Positions 46,027 through 59,055 of a stretch of 64,000 nt of DNA are shown piece after piece. The DNA lies in assembly GCA_900074885.1 (NCBI GenBank), contig FJUW01000007.1, positions 2,003,609 to 2,067,608 on the forward strand. Reading direction: 5' to 3'. The translations under genes were made by a program, and so were the position numbers. The stretch's first letter is position 1. Each line of letters begins with the position of its first letter. The notes beneath the pieces are model-generated. The model did not search any database. It worked only from the letters and a program-made list of their open reading frames with translations, and was not told the DNA's origin. This DNA comes from Rhynchosporium graminicola. Lineage: Eukaryota; Ascomycota; Leotiomycetes; Helotiales; Ploettnerulaceae.

Positions 46027-48107
46027 ATGAGCGACAATCAAGCCCCAGAAATAGGCAACGACACTCAAGTGATCAAAGATAATTCCGAGAATGATCCTAA
46101 AATCGAAACCATCGATGGAGCCGAAGCTACCCCCGAGAAGAAAGCCTGCAAAACATCACTGGAAGCCGAGATATTATGTGAACAGATATTAAGCGGGTCA
46201 GATGAAGAAAGCGAAGACGAGGATTTCGATCTTGATGACTCAGGCTATGATTCTGAGCGTGATATCGATAGTGCTTGGGGATACTTCACACCGAAGAAGA
46301 CTTTGTCTCAGCTTGCTCAAGAAGCAGTCCTCAGAAGTCTGACCAAAGCCATCGATGGTAACCAAGCCACTGCGAGATACTGTTGCGGTGGAAGCATTCC
46401 TCTCGTTGCACCCAAGCACGCGAAGCCCGTACTCAAGGCCAATGAGGGAGAGAATAAGGGAGAGAATAAGGATGATGAGAAGAGCGACGAGCAGAAAGAT
46501 GAGAGGAAAGATTAGAAGGAAGACACGATTCTCGAAGAGAGTCCCAAAGTGGCCGATCATTTGAAGGACAGAGATTCCTCAAGCACAAACACTATGGCGA
46601 AGATTCAGGTTGCACTACCAGTGAGCATCCGATGGGTTTGCACGACCAACACAGCTATAACGAGAAATTTGACGATCGCTGCCGACACTCCTTCACGATT
46701 CGATGATCGATCGCCTGCGTCGTACCTGACCAAGGCTTGCGGACGTAAAGGAATTGAACAGTCCAATTTTACGATCGATTCCCATCCGCAGGATCACGGG
46801 ATCATTGATGCTCTGTCACAGAATTTGTTGCCAGCCTAGAAGGGTGACTTCTTGGGCAACATCCCGGAACATCGAGGTGTCAAAGTAGGATTATGCCGAT
46901 TGCATGCAAGTTTGACGATAACGACCGTGTTAGAGGTCCAGAGTTGACATTTCCAGGTATCCACAGCTGCCGAAGAAAGCAAGATTCGTTTGATATCGAA
47001 GCCTGATCTCCTTGGCCATTTCGTTGTCTGTCTCCCAGATTCGCATAAAGGTAAGCATACCCAGATGGAAGGAAGTGAACATTCGCTGAACGCTATAGGT
47101 GGCTACGTAACAATCTCAGACAAGGGTCATTCAAGTGTCTTCGATTGGAGCGATTCTGCAAATCAATGCAGACATTGGGTTGCGATGACGAAGAACTGTG
47201 CGGTTAAGATATCTCCAGTAACCGAAGGCACACAGATCTTGTTGGTTTACGAGCTCATCATCACCAAGCAAATTGGTGACGGATTAGGATCAGGAAACAT
47301 CATTGATCCAAAGCTCTCACCTCTGTATCAAGGCGTTAAAGATAGTTTGCTAGAACCAGGCTTCATGAAGACCGGTATGTCTCGGCATCCACTGACCGAT
47401 TTCCAATGCTCATCTGAATCCCAGGGATGAACTCTAGGATGTTACTGCAGACATTCGTACTCATACGAGTACCAAAATGGGAAAGCGTTTGCCATTCGCT
47501 CTTCGAGGCGTCGACATGGTATTCAACAGCGTCTTCAAGTCGCTCGGTCTCAATGTTCAGGTCAGACCTATTCTCGATCCCGATGACATCGATATGGTGC
47601 TTGAGAACAGATTTGAGAAAGAGTTTGGTGATGGTTACAACGGTTACGACGATTACGGCGAGTACGAAGAGTGGATGGCCGAGAGAGGACGCTGCCAAGG
47701 AGCCAAAAATTAGAGAAGACTTCCATGGTTATGCATCGGCGAAAACGAGTCCATGTATTTCGATGAATACAATCTGTTGAGCTTCGACCAGGTATGGTGG
47801 CAGCTGAATCTCCCATTTCTTTCCGACGGAACGATTCAAGAGAAACTGCTAACAGGAATTTCACCAGGGCCTTGATTTTACCTGGCCCATGGAAGAGCGT
47901 CACGGAGATACATTCTTGAATTCGCCATACAGTGGAGGCAAGAAACCTCGAGAGCTGGCGGTGGTTATGATGGAAGATAGTTCAGAGGAAGACATGATGT
48001 ACGAAGGCTATTCAGACAGACATTCTCAAAGTTCGGAGAGGCTTCACTCTCTGGTTGGAAAGTTGGTCCATGTACCAAAGCTTGCGCACATAGTTATGGA
48101 TTTTTGA
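46027..48107 (+). pseudogene. Decayed 2-oxoglutarate/Fe(II) oxygenase-like gene
   Basis: A start at 46027 opens an acidic N-terminal region (about 160 codons with 'SDEESEDEDFDLDDSGYDS'). In the same frame there are stops at 46513, 46837 and 46945. The frame then reads 'ISKPDLLGHFVVCLPDSHKG', 'VFDWSDSANQCRHWVAM', 'VTEGTQILLVYEL' and 'LYQGVKDSLLEPGFMKTG'. A frameshift near 47472 leads to 'GKRLPFALRGVDMVFNSVF' and 'LGLNVQVRPILD'. Later fragments reach about 48107. This order matches a fungus-specific group of prolyl-4-hydroxylase-type Fe2OG proteins. The expected HxD iron motif region reads 'HFQVSTA', and the distal His region reads 'CAVKI', so iron ligands appear lost. An intron after 'GFMKTG' is possible. 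Confidence 0.72.
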
Positions 48108-48566
48108 GTTGAGGAGGAGGATTGTGTCTCGGGGACTCTTATGTTAGAGGGATATCGATGGTCGTTGGTGTCGTTGTTTGGTAGATGCTTACGACATGGG
48201 GTGTATGAAGCCGACTGGGAGAATAACAATTTCAATACCTTGGTGTCCACGTCAGACTTTATGTTTGTATAACGATTCATAATAATCTCGGAAATTGCCT
48301 TGCAAATATTCGGAACCTTACCTACTTACATATACTGTTATTGGCTCTCTATTCCCTGCGGAGATGAGGTTTCATATCTAGAGAGGCTGGACTGGGCTGA
48401 AGCTTGGCTCTCCCTGCTGGTCCTCCGAATCCTAGCCCCGCGTTGTTGTAACGTTCCTGTAAGAAACAACCACACTGACAACTCTACTTCCAACGGCAAG
48501 GACAAACAAACACTGTGAGAGCTGCAAAATATGTCCACTTTATACCCTATACGATGAGATAACGCC
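48108..48566. promoter_or_regulatory. Upstream region of the Zn2Cys6 regulator
   Basis: This 459-bp gap lies between the oxygenase relic and the regulator's start codon. It should carry the regulator's promoter. No clear motif is assigned. Confidence 0.35.
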
Positions 48567-51061
48567 ATGAGGTCGCGAACGGGATGGTAAGTTCTCAAGA
48601 GAGTGGATATCAAAAATAAAGAAGGATGCCCAGCTAATTATGCCGCTTTGAAATAGCCAAACTTGTCGCCAGCGGAAAATGAAGTGTGATGAACTTAAGC
48701 CCACATGTTCCAATTGTCGAAAGGGAAATCGACAATGCCAGCCTAGTGATGGAGTTGTCTTCCGCCACCAGCAGAATGCTTCAATGAACGGGACCGGTGA
48801 AACAGAAGATGGAAATGGTAGATTGGGAAGCTTCTATGCATATAAAAATACCTTCGATGAGAACAATACTTGGGTGGATGTGCCGAAGACAGGTGTGTAG
48901 AATCTTCGGCCGATTCGTGTCAAAATCATGGCCTCATGAGATTTCTAGTTAGATTTCTCAATATTACGGATCCTTACAATATGGAATCAACGCCTGAACC
49001 CGATCAACCAAGTCCTCTTCTTGTCATGTCTCCTGCAAGAGAGGAACGAGCGCCGACTTCGATCTCTAATATGCCATTCGATGACGCCCCGGGACTAGAT
49101 GCACTGTCTGCAGCGGCTACAAGTAACTTCCAGTATATGCGGCCTCTGCCCGGCGCTCCTCAGAACAAGCTGAAATTTATCCTTAACCCAACACGACCTG
49201 AAAGCTCTCTTGGTGCGGAGTCACAGGTGTATCCCGACTAGCTCATCTGACTGATGTCTTCAGGTTTCGCGTCTCCAGCAATTGATCCGGTCCTGCTTGG
49301 TTCTGCCGCTGTACACATACATGACGACCCGCCTCCTGTTGATGAGCATGAAGTTGCCTTTTTGCTTCGACATTTCGGAGAAACAGCTGGTCAATGGTGA
49401 GTTGTCTCCATGTGTAACTTTCGAATGCTTCTAATGGGACGAAGGATGGATCTTTTTGATTTGGGATGCTATTTCGCCCATCACGTTCCAGTGCAGGCAA
49501 TCTCCAACCCTCTTCTCAGATACTCCGCTTGTGCTTATGCAGCCAAGCAACTTGGCCGTGTTCAAGGCAGGAAAGCTGTAGTCGGAGGCAATGCGGCTCA
49601 ACAAGCTGATATGGAGCTGTATCCTCGACTCGAATCTGCAAATTGGCCATATATCGGTGCAAAGTATTATGATAGGGCTATTTCGCTATTGATGGAGGAA
49701 CTGTCAAAGTCCAGAAGCCACGGAACCCCCGTGACGCCAATGACTGTCAACGGAGATGCTTCAAGTCCTTTAAGTGCACAGTTATCTCATGGAGGCCAGC
49801 TCACCCCGTCAATCAAGAAACGCAGACTTTCCCGACCTCGAAACTCAAGCCATGCTGATGAGACTCTGGCTGCCGCCGCCATACTCTGTGTTTACGAATT
49901 CCTCGACAATGCCAACACGGCTTGGTCGCGCCATCTCAGTGGTACGAAGTCGCTTTTTGATCTCGCCGAAAAGGAGGGCATGATGCCCGTCCAGTCCCCA
50001 ACCAGCCCTGGAGCAATATCAGAAAGAATCAGGCCATCTCGGGCTCGAAAGGCGACTTTTTGGAACTTCGCTCGTCAAGATTTTCTTGCTGCATGTGAGA
50101 TTGTCTTGCTCGTCGTATTGAATACGTGCTCACATCCTTCTAGTCATCAACGAATGCCAGACACGATTGAACACTAGCGATATCTCTATTTGGAAAGCAG
50201 CGGGCCTCCAACTAGACGATGAGGGGTTTGTACTACCTAGCAATACCGAAGACTCACATTTTCCGGAAAGACAAGCTGTAATGAGGGAAGACATGATCTC
50301 CAATGCTCTCATATGGTTGATGTCTAAAATCATAAATTTCATAGCCTCGGGAGATTCTGTCGACCATATTTATCCACAAGACCCAGCTAGCCCATCCGCA
50401 TTTATTGGCATCAATCAAATGGTAATACTGGAAAGATGGAAAGAACTAGAAAGAGAGCTTGAAATCTGGCGTGATGGGCTTCCCGAGACGTTTAGTCCTT
50501 GTGCTCGTCTCCCGCCTATCTTGGATGAGAGCCTTCCTCCCAGCTCAGCACGTACCATGTTCAGTGAAATATGGTATTCAATCCCGATGGTTCGTCTTTC
50601 CGCCCTTGAACTACTCCAGTGATTGAACTCTCTCCGTTATCTCGATCTAGAGATTTTGTGCTTTTGACTGAATTCTTGGTTAGTGCGCTTCAACGATGCA
50701 ATCCTACCACATGGCTCGCACAATTCTGCTCGTCAACAGACCCCACGAGTCAACAGCTCGCCGTAGCACTGTATGTGATCGGATTAGCTCATATCGTGAC
50801 ATCGCAAAGGAGGTGCACTATCACGTGCGTGAGATTTGTGGGATTGCTTTGGCTCGGCCTGAAGGCAGTGTGAGAATCCATTCAGTGCAGCCGCTCTTTG
50901 TTGCAGGCCAGTGCCTCACTGACAATCGTGAACGTCAAGTTGTCCTTGATCTTCTTCGTGGTATCGAGAACGATCTTGGATGGGCAACAGACTATCGTGT
51001 AAAGAAACTGTTGTCGGAGTGGAGACGGGCTCAAGATCGAGCTGAAAAGTCTGGGTCTTGA
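48567..51061 (+). CDS. Zn2Cys6 transcription factor with a fungal-specific regulatory domain
   Basis: Seven exons fit in phase: 48567-48586, 48657-48892, 48949-49212, 49264-49396, 49445-50094, 50144-50589 and 50684-51061, giving 708 aa. The cluster spans residues 7-34 (Cys 7, 10, 17, 24, 27, 34) with the classic spacing; it is split by intron 1 inside the first Cys codon. The regulatory region holds 'WMDLFDLGCYFAHHVPVQAI', 'ACAYAAKQLGRVQGRKAV', 'YYDRAISLLMEEL', 'AAAILCVYEFLDNANTAWSRH', 'FWNFARQDFLAAFINECQTR' and 'WKAAGLQLDDEG', which are hallmarks of a widespread ARCA-like group of Pezizomycotina regulators. Intron 3 uses a weak donor GTGCGG, chosen because it is the only one that keeps the frame. 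Targets are unknown; the neighbouring oxygenase relic is not evidence of a cluster. Confidence 0.88.
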
Positions 51062-51208
51062 ACTATGAGGATCACAGTTTCTCTCAACCTTGGATGGTAA
51101 GTATGCTTATCTCTTGGTCCGCTCGAAAGGTCAACTCATTTCCAGCGCTGCAAAGGAAGAAAAATTGTTTCAAATCTCATTGTGGATAGACCTAGTCTCA
51201 TTGACTGG

Positions 51209-51985
51209 ATGATTCCAAGAGTATCTATTCAGAAAAAATCCTTCAGATTCTCTTCTTTCAAGCCCTATATATCTCAGGCCAGCTCGCGATCCTCACAGAT
51301 CGCCAACGATCCAATTATGGGACGGAATCGACGCGGGACAAATGGTCGCAATTTCGACCATCTTATCTGGGAAGATCGGAAAGCTCCACGCGAATGTCCT
51401 ACCGCCCAAGGGCCCAGATCCAGTCCTGGACGTCCTAGTTTCCAACCTCTACAGGGGCCAAGAAACAATTACGAAAGATTCAATACCCCACCCGAAAGAA
51501 GGCAGAATCATCCGAAACAGCCTTGGGATGTCAACCAGCGTAATGCCCCAGGCCGCTCAATCAACCTATCCACACCCCATTGTGTCGATCAAGGCTTCAT
51601 CACGAAATCTAGATGGCTGAAGGCATACCTCACCAGATCCTTCAGCGCAGCTCTGAGTCAAATCGAGCAGTGGTACCCAGATGATGGTGGAGATGAAATG
51701 GACTGGCAACCTGACTCAACGACTGTGTTCAAACAGCTTCCAGGGCCGACCTGTATCTGTGGCGAATTGTCCCGATCTGCAGGAAACTCCTTGCCGCGGA
51801 CCGCGGGTGAAGATGTCCTTCAGGCACAATGTTTGTTGGAGGAGACGCAATCAGGTGGATTTGACGGTGGCAGTCCCGCGGGGGATTGCAGAAACGAATC
51901 CTTCAGCATGAAAAGAAGCTCTGGCTTCTCGGACACGGTGGGGACGGTGTCTGATGATGTGCAAAGAAGGGATGTTTCATTGTGA
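51209..51985 (+). CDS. Hypothetical basic, proline-rich protein
   Basis: An open plus-strand frame follows the regulator by 150 bp; it is 258 codons from the Met at 51209, or 222 from the Met at 51317. The first half is Arg/Asn/Pro/Gln-rich ('GRNRRGTNGRN', 'PPERRQNHPKQPW'). The middle has an ordered segment, 'SRWLKAYLTRSFSAALSQIEQWYPDD', followed by an acidic 'GGDEMDWQPDS' and a Ser/Gly-rich end. No domain was recognised. Amino-acid ordering and the length of the frame argue for a real gene, but the start is uncertain and an upstream exon is possible. Confidence 0.45.
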   Translation: MIPRVSIQKKSFRFSSFKPYISQASSRSSQIANDPIMGRNRRGTNGRNFDHLIWEDRKAPRECPTAQGPRSSPGRPSFQPLQGPRNNYERFNTPPERRQNHPKQPWDVNQRNAPGRSINLSTPHCVDQGFITKSRWLKAYLTRSFSAALSQIEQWYPDDGGDEMDWQPDSTTVFKQLPGPTCICGELSRSAGNSLPRTAGEDVLQAQCLLEETQSGGFDGGSPAGDCRNESFSMKRSSGFSDTVGTVSDDVQRRDVSL

Positions 51986-52682
51986 AGGCTGTAATTTGCT
52001 CGGGCTCTCGTGCATGTTTGTTCGAAGAAGCTGCTAGTAGCATCGCGCCGTGTAGAGGAAGGCAAATTGGTCAAATTGAAGGGCCGCAGGTCATTGAGGG
52101 CAATCTTTAGCTTTCTGCATATCCAGAAATCAGGATGATGTACTTGGGCATTTATCATGAGCTGGCGACTTCATCAAGCGCTTGGCTTTCGCATCACGCG
52201 TAATGGTGTCGAATAAAAATTGATGGACCTTCTTGACTCCTCAGTGCTTCTCAATTGTCCAGAATCTTAGTAGCTACTGATATTATGCGCTTGAATATTA
52301 TCCCAGCATGACTCACAGTTCTGAGAAGATAAGTCCACGTGATATCATTCATTAAATCGGGGCAGTCACACAACATCGGGTGAATCTTTCAGCGACGCAG
52401 CTAAATATGAAGTTGGAAAGAAGAACAACTTTTATTTACAATTCACTACTTTGGGCCAAGAGGATTTCGGAGAATTTAAAGGCTCCAGCGGCCGCTCCAC
52501 CTTGACGGGACCTCATCCCTAGCGACGCGTTCCATCACAAATTCCATCTTCCATTTCGTCAACATCAACAACCCTCGAAGCTTATCAACGTCCACGAAAC
52601 CAATTGCACAACAGTTAATCTCAATCCAGCTTCGCGATCCTTTTATAACCGCTCAAGGCCGAATCACTCAACGTACAGTACA
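51986..52682. other. Intergenic region, promoter of the SAP-domain gene
   Basis: This 697-bp gap separates the hypothetical gene from the SAP-domain gene. The last 200 bp are pyrimidine/CA-rich leader-like sequence with TTCCATCTTCCATTTCG-type runs. There is no gene. Confidence 0.45.
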
Positions 52683-53724
52683 ATGGCGGACTACAGTACT
52701 CAAAAGGTGCCCGACCTCAAGAAGCTCCTCAGTGAGCGCGGACTGGTCATCTCGGGAAATAAAGCAGATCTTATTGCGCGTCTGCAGGAGGACGATTCCA
52801 AGAAGAACGGTGGTGCAGCTGCTTGTATGCTTATTTCCTCACCTTTGCGCTTCCTAGGCCGACTATGCGCCTTCCCTCCTTACAGACGGGACATGCTAAC
52901 ACCCATTGATAGCTGGCGCAGCTGAAGACGAGATCGATTGGGACGAAGATGACAACAAACCAGCGACAGAAGCTACGACGGCACCAGCAGCAGCAGCTGT
53001 CGCAGCAGGTGGCGTAGGACAAGTAGCAACACCCATTGCAGTACCAAATCAACAGGCAGCTATCGATCCATCAACCACGAATGATTTGACTGTCAAGCAA
53101 CCCGAAACTACAACTACGACAGATGATGCACCCGCCGCCGAAGCAGAGAAGGTAGAGGCAAAGCCAGAAGAGCCAAAGAAAGATTTCACAATTGGCCTCG
53201 GAATGAGCGAAGCAGAGAAAGAAGCCGAGAAGCGCGCTGCGAGAGCGAAGCGCTTCGCGCGTCCTGACGCGCCAGCTGTTGCCGCTGAACCTGCGAAGGA
53301 ATTGACAGAGGAAGAGAAGAAACTCGAGGAGCGCGCGAAGAAGTTTGGCACTGACAAGACGAGGGAGCAGAAGGAGGCTGAGAAGGAGAAAGACGTCGTG
53401 GAAGATATTGTAAAGGGGTTGAATAGCGCGCTTCCGGAGAGGAGGGCGAAGAGGGAACGGGGTGCGGAGGGCGCGCAGGGTAGACAGGCGAAGAGACAGA
53501 CGCCAGATAGAAGAATGGAAGGGCCTAGACGAGGAACAGGAGGCGGTGGGGGAGGACAGGGGCAAAGAGGTGGTGGAAGGGGTGGGGATAGAAGGGCTGG
53601 TGGTGGTGGATCTAGCGCAGCTTCTGGAGGGCAGGTTATGAAGAAGATCACTGATGATCCGAATGAGAAAGCGAAAGCTGAGGCAAGGGCAAAGAGATTT
53701 GCTCCCACTGCTCCTGCTAGTTAA
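52683..53724 (+). CDS. SAP-domain RNA/DNA-binding protein, Tho1/SARNP type
   Basis: Two exons fit: 52683-52824 and 52913-53724, with intron GTATGC..TAG, giving 317 aa. Residues 1-40 form a SAP domain ('VPDLKKLLSERGLVISGNKADLIARL'). Then come an acidic 'EDEIDWDEDDN' segment, an Ala/Thr/Pro-rich linker, and two 'AEARAKRFA'-type repeats: 'RAARAKRFARP' near the middle and 'AKAEARAKRFAP' at the C-terminus. A third related copy is 'LEERAKKFG'. A Gly/Arg-rich RGG-like stretch lies before the end. This layout matches Tho1/CIP29 (SARNP), which binds nascent mRNP and works with the TREX export complex. Nuclear location is expected. Confidence 0.88.
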
Positions 53725-56700
53725 AGAGCCCGAAAACGACCAAATGTCATCCTTCTCTCGACCATAAATTCAGGCACAAAGCTCTTCGAATGAACAATCA
53801 CGAATCGTCGAATTCACCAGAAATGAAAGATGTGATGCGAGATAACCACACCAACCTTTTCTCTCTATTATTTTTCTCGTCACATTGGGCCGTTGGTCAC
53901 CAAATCTAGAATAGTCATCAAAAGCGGTCGGTATACAGGAGATCCTTGGGAAACTAGGCTTGGGGTTCGGGTTTCGGTTGGGGGTTCGGTTCCAGGTATC
54001 TGGGCAGACGGGTGGAAATGTACAACTATCAATGCAATGCCATAAAAACCGTACACGGGAACGACTGTAGCAACTGGGATCATCAGTGAGTGCGTGTGCT
54101 ACCATGATTAAATGGGTTGGTCAAGTGGCTATTGATGGATCCATCGATCGTATTTTGCACCTTTCCATCCTGATAGATCGGGTTTTTGTTTCCCGTCCGC
54201 CTTTCGGTATCTGCAATCACGTATGTTCTGTGTATAACACTCTGAGCCTGTGTCGGAATGCAGGACGCTTCCTTTCCTGTCGTATGGACGGAGCACTTGT
54301 TCCCCCTGTCTCTAGACCCTGTTTTTCCTCTTGTTTGTTTTTGCTCCTTTTTGATGACCTCCGGAGACACAGGTCGCGGAACTCGGGATTTCTAGGTATG
54401 TACGATTTGTTGGAGCGTATTGATGAGACGCAGGAGGGAGGGAGAGGGGAAGGGAGGCTGAGATATGTTTATGTTTTGGTATATGGGGTGGATGGTGCAT
54501 GGATATTTTTTTGTTGACTTTCTTCCATAAGGGGATGGGAAGAGGGGTAGTGACACTTCATTTCTATTTGCTGTTGGAGAAGGGATGAAGGAAGGGAGGG
54601 ATGAAGTTTGATATTTTTACTATTGAATCTGATGTGAGATGGAAGCGTGCCGGTGTCGGGGAGGATTAGTGCAGATAGATGGCAGCGCGGGGTAGTTCGT
54701 GAGTTGCAGACTAGATTTGTTTTCTTGTGTCGTGGAAAAGACTGGAAAGACTGGCGAGGGTTTGGTGGTAATGTATAGGGAAGTTGATTGGTAGGTAGGT
54801 GGATATCTTTAGACTACTGTAGCCTGCCTACCTTAGGTATCGATCAGATGTTGATGTTTGAAGCGATGGCTCTATGACGGGTTTCAGGTGTCAAGAGGAT
54901 TTTGCGGTCAAGGTAGCGCCATTCTATACGCCCGCATCACCTTCCGAACCGAGTAGATATCTTCGCGGCAAGGTATGACTATTACATCGTGTCGTAGAGT
55001 GGAGATCACGATGATGAACAAGGGGATCTAGATGAATGCAGGGCTTGGGGTCTTCTATGGTTCGATGTAGCTCACTCAGCGCTTGGAACTAATATATGAT
55101 ATCTAGACATGAGATGGCAGACGAATATTTCTAGGGTAGTTAGAACTCCGCAATCTAGATTCATGATGCCTAGTGGCCCTATCTTGGAGAATTGTCCAAG
55201 AGACATGGGACGGGAGACACACTTCTCGTGTGGACGTACTAGTTGGTGTTGAGGCCGTGTGAAGTTAGATACCGGGAAGAGAACTTGGAGTGGTATAGGT
55301 GGACCATGATATGATTCTGGAGTATGCTGCTGGTTACGCTACAATAGTGGGTTGGAGAGGGGAGATTCTGCTGGGCGAGTGATTGAGTAACGAGTGTGGT
55401 GCATTAATTTCTGCAAGTGGAGTACTCATGGTACTTGAAGCATGCACTGTGATAGCGGGATCGTAAGAAGAGGAGGATATGATGGTAGGAGATTATTATG
55501 ACATGAGAGATAGGGGAAGGGAAGATTTGGTATCTGGAATGAAATGGATGATGAACGTGGGAGGAGCTGAGCCTACTTCATTCCCGACTCAAGTAGTGTA
55601 TATAGGTCAATTGGAACGGTTGGGAGATAAACACGGAATAGAGCACTGTCTGATGCAGTGATGACCTGACACGAAGCATAAAAGCCTCGTGGAATGGTGG
55701 CTTAAAGGTGTTTCGGGGACTGGTAGAATTTCTTTGTCTTCATACTTACACCTTTCTCGCGTGGTGCTTGTTTTCAGCTATTGCCATTTTGTGAGTAAGG
55801 AAGCGAATTTTGAAAGCGAGCGTAGGATAAGGCGGACAGGTACTGGGGTTTTCATATGCTAGATGCCATTTTGCCCTTCGCCATTCACAGTATCCTGATT
55901 CTCGTTTGGTTGGGTTCCGATGAAGCTGGCTCTCAATTAAGCATACTGTATGGCTAGGTTCTAGAGTTTTCGGAACCAGTAGACGTGGAAGATGCAGTCC
56001 ACTGTTGATATGACCAATAGTCAGGAGATACATTTGAGTGATTGAATTTTCGCTAGGTGCAGGATGCGTATTTGAGTGGTGTTTAGATCGTCAGGAACTC
56101 GAAGCGAGAAATGATCGAGGAGATTGTAACATGCATCCAATATCATCGGCTCACTTCACAGCACAATACTTCATCACACTTACCGTTATCTCGAAACCTG
56201 TGAAATAAACGCCTCGCATGCAGCGGCATTTCCTGCAGCACATCCAAAGCCACAACCTGCGGGGGAGTAGAACTCTCATCCCCTAACCATTTGGCTAAAC
56301 TCAAATGTTGATATATCATTTCCCTTTCCCTCTCAAGAGGTCGAATCTTACTTGCGGGCCGACGATATTTTGTATTATCCGCACTGGCGAGGCTTTCCAC
56401 CAAGCGGCTGGTGCGGCAATCTTATAAAGCTGTCCATGGTTATGGTTTGCGGGGATTTTGAAGAATTTCCATTGAGAAGTGGGATACTGTAGGATTGTGT
56501 CTCGCGAATGAGAAGCATGAAGTGACACTTCGACGTTACAATAGGCGGGAGGCGCTCCTGCGATTGTCTTCACGCCGCACGTTGTGGGCCTTACATAAGA
56601 CTGGGCTAGTCATGGAAGCCTCGTACTACACTTCTAGTTGGCTTCCTCTTTGGGAGTTGTATAAGTGACGCTTCGAGTTAGCTCTCTATCGAACCCTTCA

Positions 56701-58342
56701 GTTACTCATAAAAAGACACCGGGGAAAGTACCACAGATGAAGGTTGAGAATCCGTCGGTCAGCCATTACGATTGACTCCCTTGAGGCCGGCCACTGCAGG
56801 CGTAGGAAATCGATTCGCAAATGGGAGGAGGCGGGTTCATATAAGATCTTTTCATAGGCGCAGAAGATTGAGTTCTGACCTGCCACGAGAAAAGGAAGCA
56901 CAGCATTCCCACACTCGTACAAGCGCCCTGAATTGTACCGCTTTCGGATTGAGGTCTTCGTCCGAACATCATGCAGCCATGTAATCCTGCACGGCAAACT
57001 GGTGGAGCTGGAATCATGCTAACAACCATTCGAAGCACGAAAGACTAGGATGAGCACACCCTCTCGTCGTCACGTTATCGTCAACATCCCGAGCAATTGA
57101 CTTTGCTCAAGCCACACAGACTGCAACATGGCCAATGAGCAACGGGAGATCCCTTCTGGTCACTAAAAGGTCTTTAAGGTCTTTGAGGTCTTTGGCTGAT
57201 TCTTCCGAAGTGCACGCTTCGGCCCATACAGCAGCCAAAGATGCACTTCGGATTGTTTTCGCTTCGAGCATCGCTTCTTACGAGTAGGACATCATTTCGA
57301 GTTCAACCAAGCTTCAAAGCATGATTCCAAGATCATTGGATTTTCCTGGGGAGTAGTCGCCTTGCTGCCACGTGGTCGAGCATATTGTCGATGATGCCTC
57401 TCGGAGTCACCATCAGGTGAAGATCCTCGGGCACTTCTTTTCATGGGTGTGGCGAAGTCTGTGCATGAATGCCATGCAATGCGATGCACCCGCCACGAAC
57501 GCGACAGCGCACTGTGAGTTGCCGTTAGCGGCGCACCCTTCAGCTCGTCTGGGGATTGAATTTTCTGAAATACCAACTCTATTGTTGGGTTCGTCCTGAT
57601 GTAAGTTTGAGTCAGCCAGGTATGGACGGAACTTACAGTGGTCGCATTATTCCACGTGGCATCTTTATTGAGCACAATACTTTCATAGGTAGTGTGCCGT
57701 AGCAGTACGGCATCAAATCAACTGCAGTACTGTAGTGCTAGCAAGTCTTCCTGCTACAGCTCTAAAGTTAACCAACCATTGACTTCCTCTAAGCGTTGAT
57801 TTCCGTCATTCAACCTGTGAGAAAGCAGAAGTCTATATGGCAGACTCGATTCGTTGGAAGTTAGTAATAACGTTTGAGCCCTCCGGGTAGGGAGAAACAT
57901 GAGGTCCCAAATCAGAGTTCAAAGGGCTGGCTGGCTCAAGAATGGCGGAGCGGCTGGAAGACTCAGAAAATTCAACAGAATGGTTGGATGAGAATATTCG
58001 GAGTCTCACCAATGAGATCGAATCAAGAACTAGATACTACTAAGTACAAGTACGATACAGTCGTAGATGATCGTGAGGAACCCCCGACTACTGAGGATTG
58101 GCTATCGACGGGTCTGGCCGTCCCTCAGGCTAGGGAATTGGTTGCGGTAGGCGCTCTTTAGTGGCCCTAGGCATATAACCCAGGCGGTGACAGGGCTTGC
58201 TGAAGTGAACCCTGACCCGAATATACTTCTTCTATACCGTGATTGAGTTGTATATCTCGAGCCCTTGAGGAAAAGTAACAGTACCGATGCGGCCCGCAGA
58301 TGGAATGGCCCATCCATCCCTTCAGCCCACGGCACGATACGG

Positions 58343-58361
58343 CAGCAGCAGCAGCAGCAGC
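58343..58361. repeat. CAG trinucleotide repeat
   Basis: Six perfect CAG units lie in intergenic DNA. No coding context was found. Confidence 0.95.
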
Positions 58362-59055
58362 AAATGGGACGCCTGTATCACGGTCTGGGGTTACAGTCAG
58401 GAGGTCGATTCCCCCCTCCGTTGTACCATAGTATCGCTGAAAGCTGATACTGACACCGACACCAACACTGAGCCAACACCTGACCATAGACGCAGGACGG
58501 GCGTTTATTGCAGGAGGAGCTCTATTTTGGTAACACCAGCCAGCACAAGCATATGGACATGAACTGCACGAGCTCTCAAAGCCGACGGAGGCCATAACCC
58601 AGTTATTTCATATGAAATATGACTGGATTTCTGCTGTTGGGATGGGATGGATCCACGGCCACCAACCACAGTAACCCCACTATGCAGTGCATTCCGGTAC
58701 ATACTATGGAAGATCTTACTATTAGCCGCCCATCCTCCATTCACCGATCGGACAGCTCATCACGCCGCCGTATAACGTCACAGTATCTCCCCAGACGCAC
58801 TTGGCACTATACGGTAATTATACATACTATTACAAGTATTACAAGTATACTTATACCTCTGAGACTCTGGGTTCTCGTCTACACCGCTCGACGAATGATT
58901 TTGCCCGCTGTGGCCAATGTTCATTCGTATAGGTCTGTCTCGCTGCCATGCCATGCCATGCCATGCAGTCAATGCCAGACTCCTCCCAGCAGCGTTGCAG
59001 GCAGCAGCACGGTGGGCACAGCCAGCCATATGTGAGTTGCGGCTTCTTTTGCCTT

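Noticed and set aside
46027..51061. Secondary-metabolite or defence cluster formed by the oxygenase relic and the Zn2Cys6 regulator
   Set aside because: There is no backbone synthase, transporter or tailoring gene nearby, and the oxygenase belongs to a non-biosynthetic group and is broken.
53049..53708. 219-codon minus-strand frame opposite the SAP-domain gene
   Set aside because: It is the antisense shadow of the Glu/Lys/Ala-rich coding strand.
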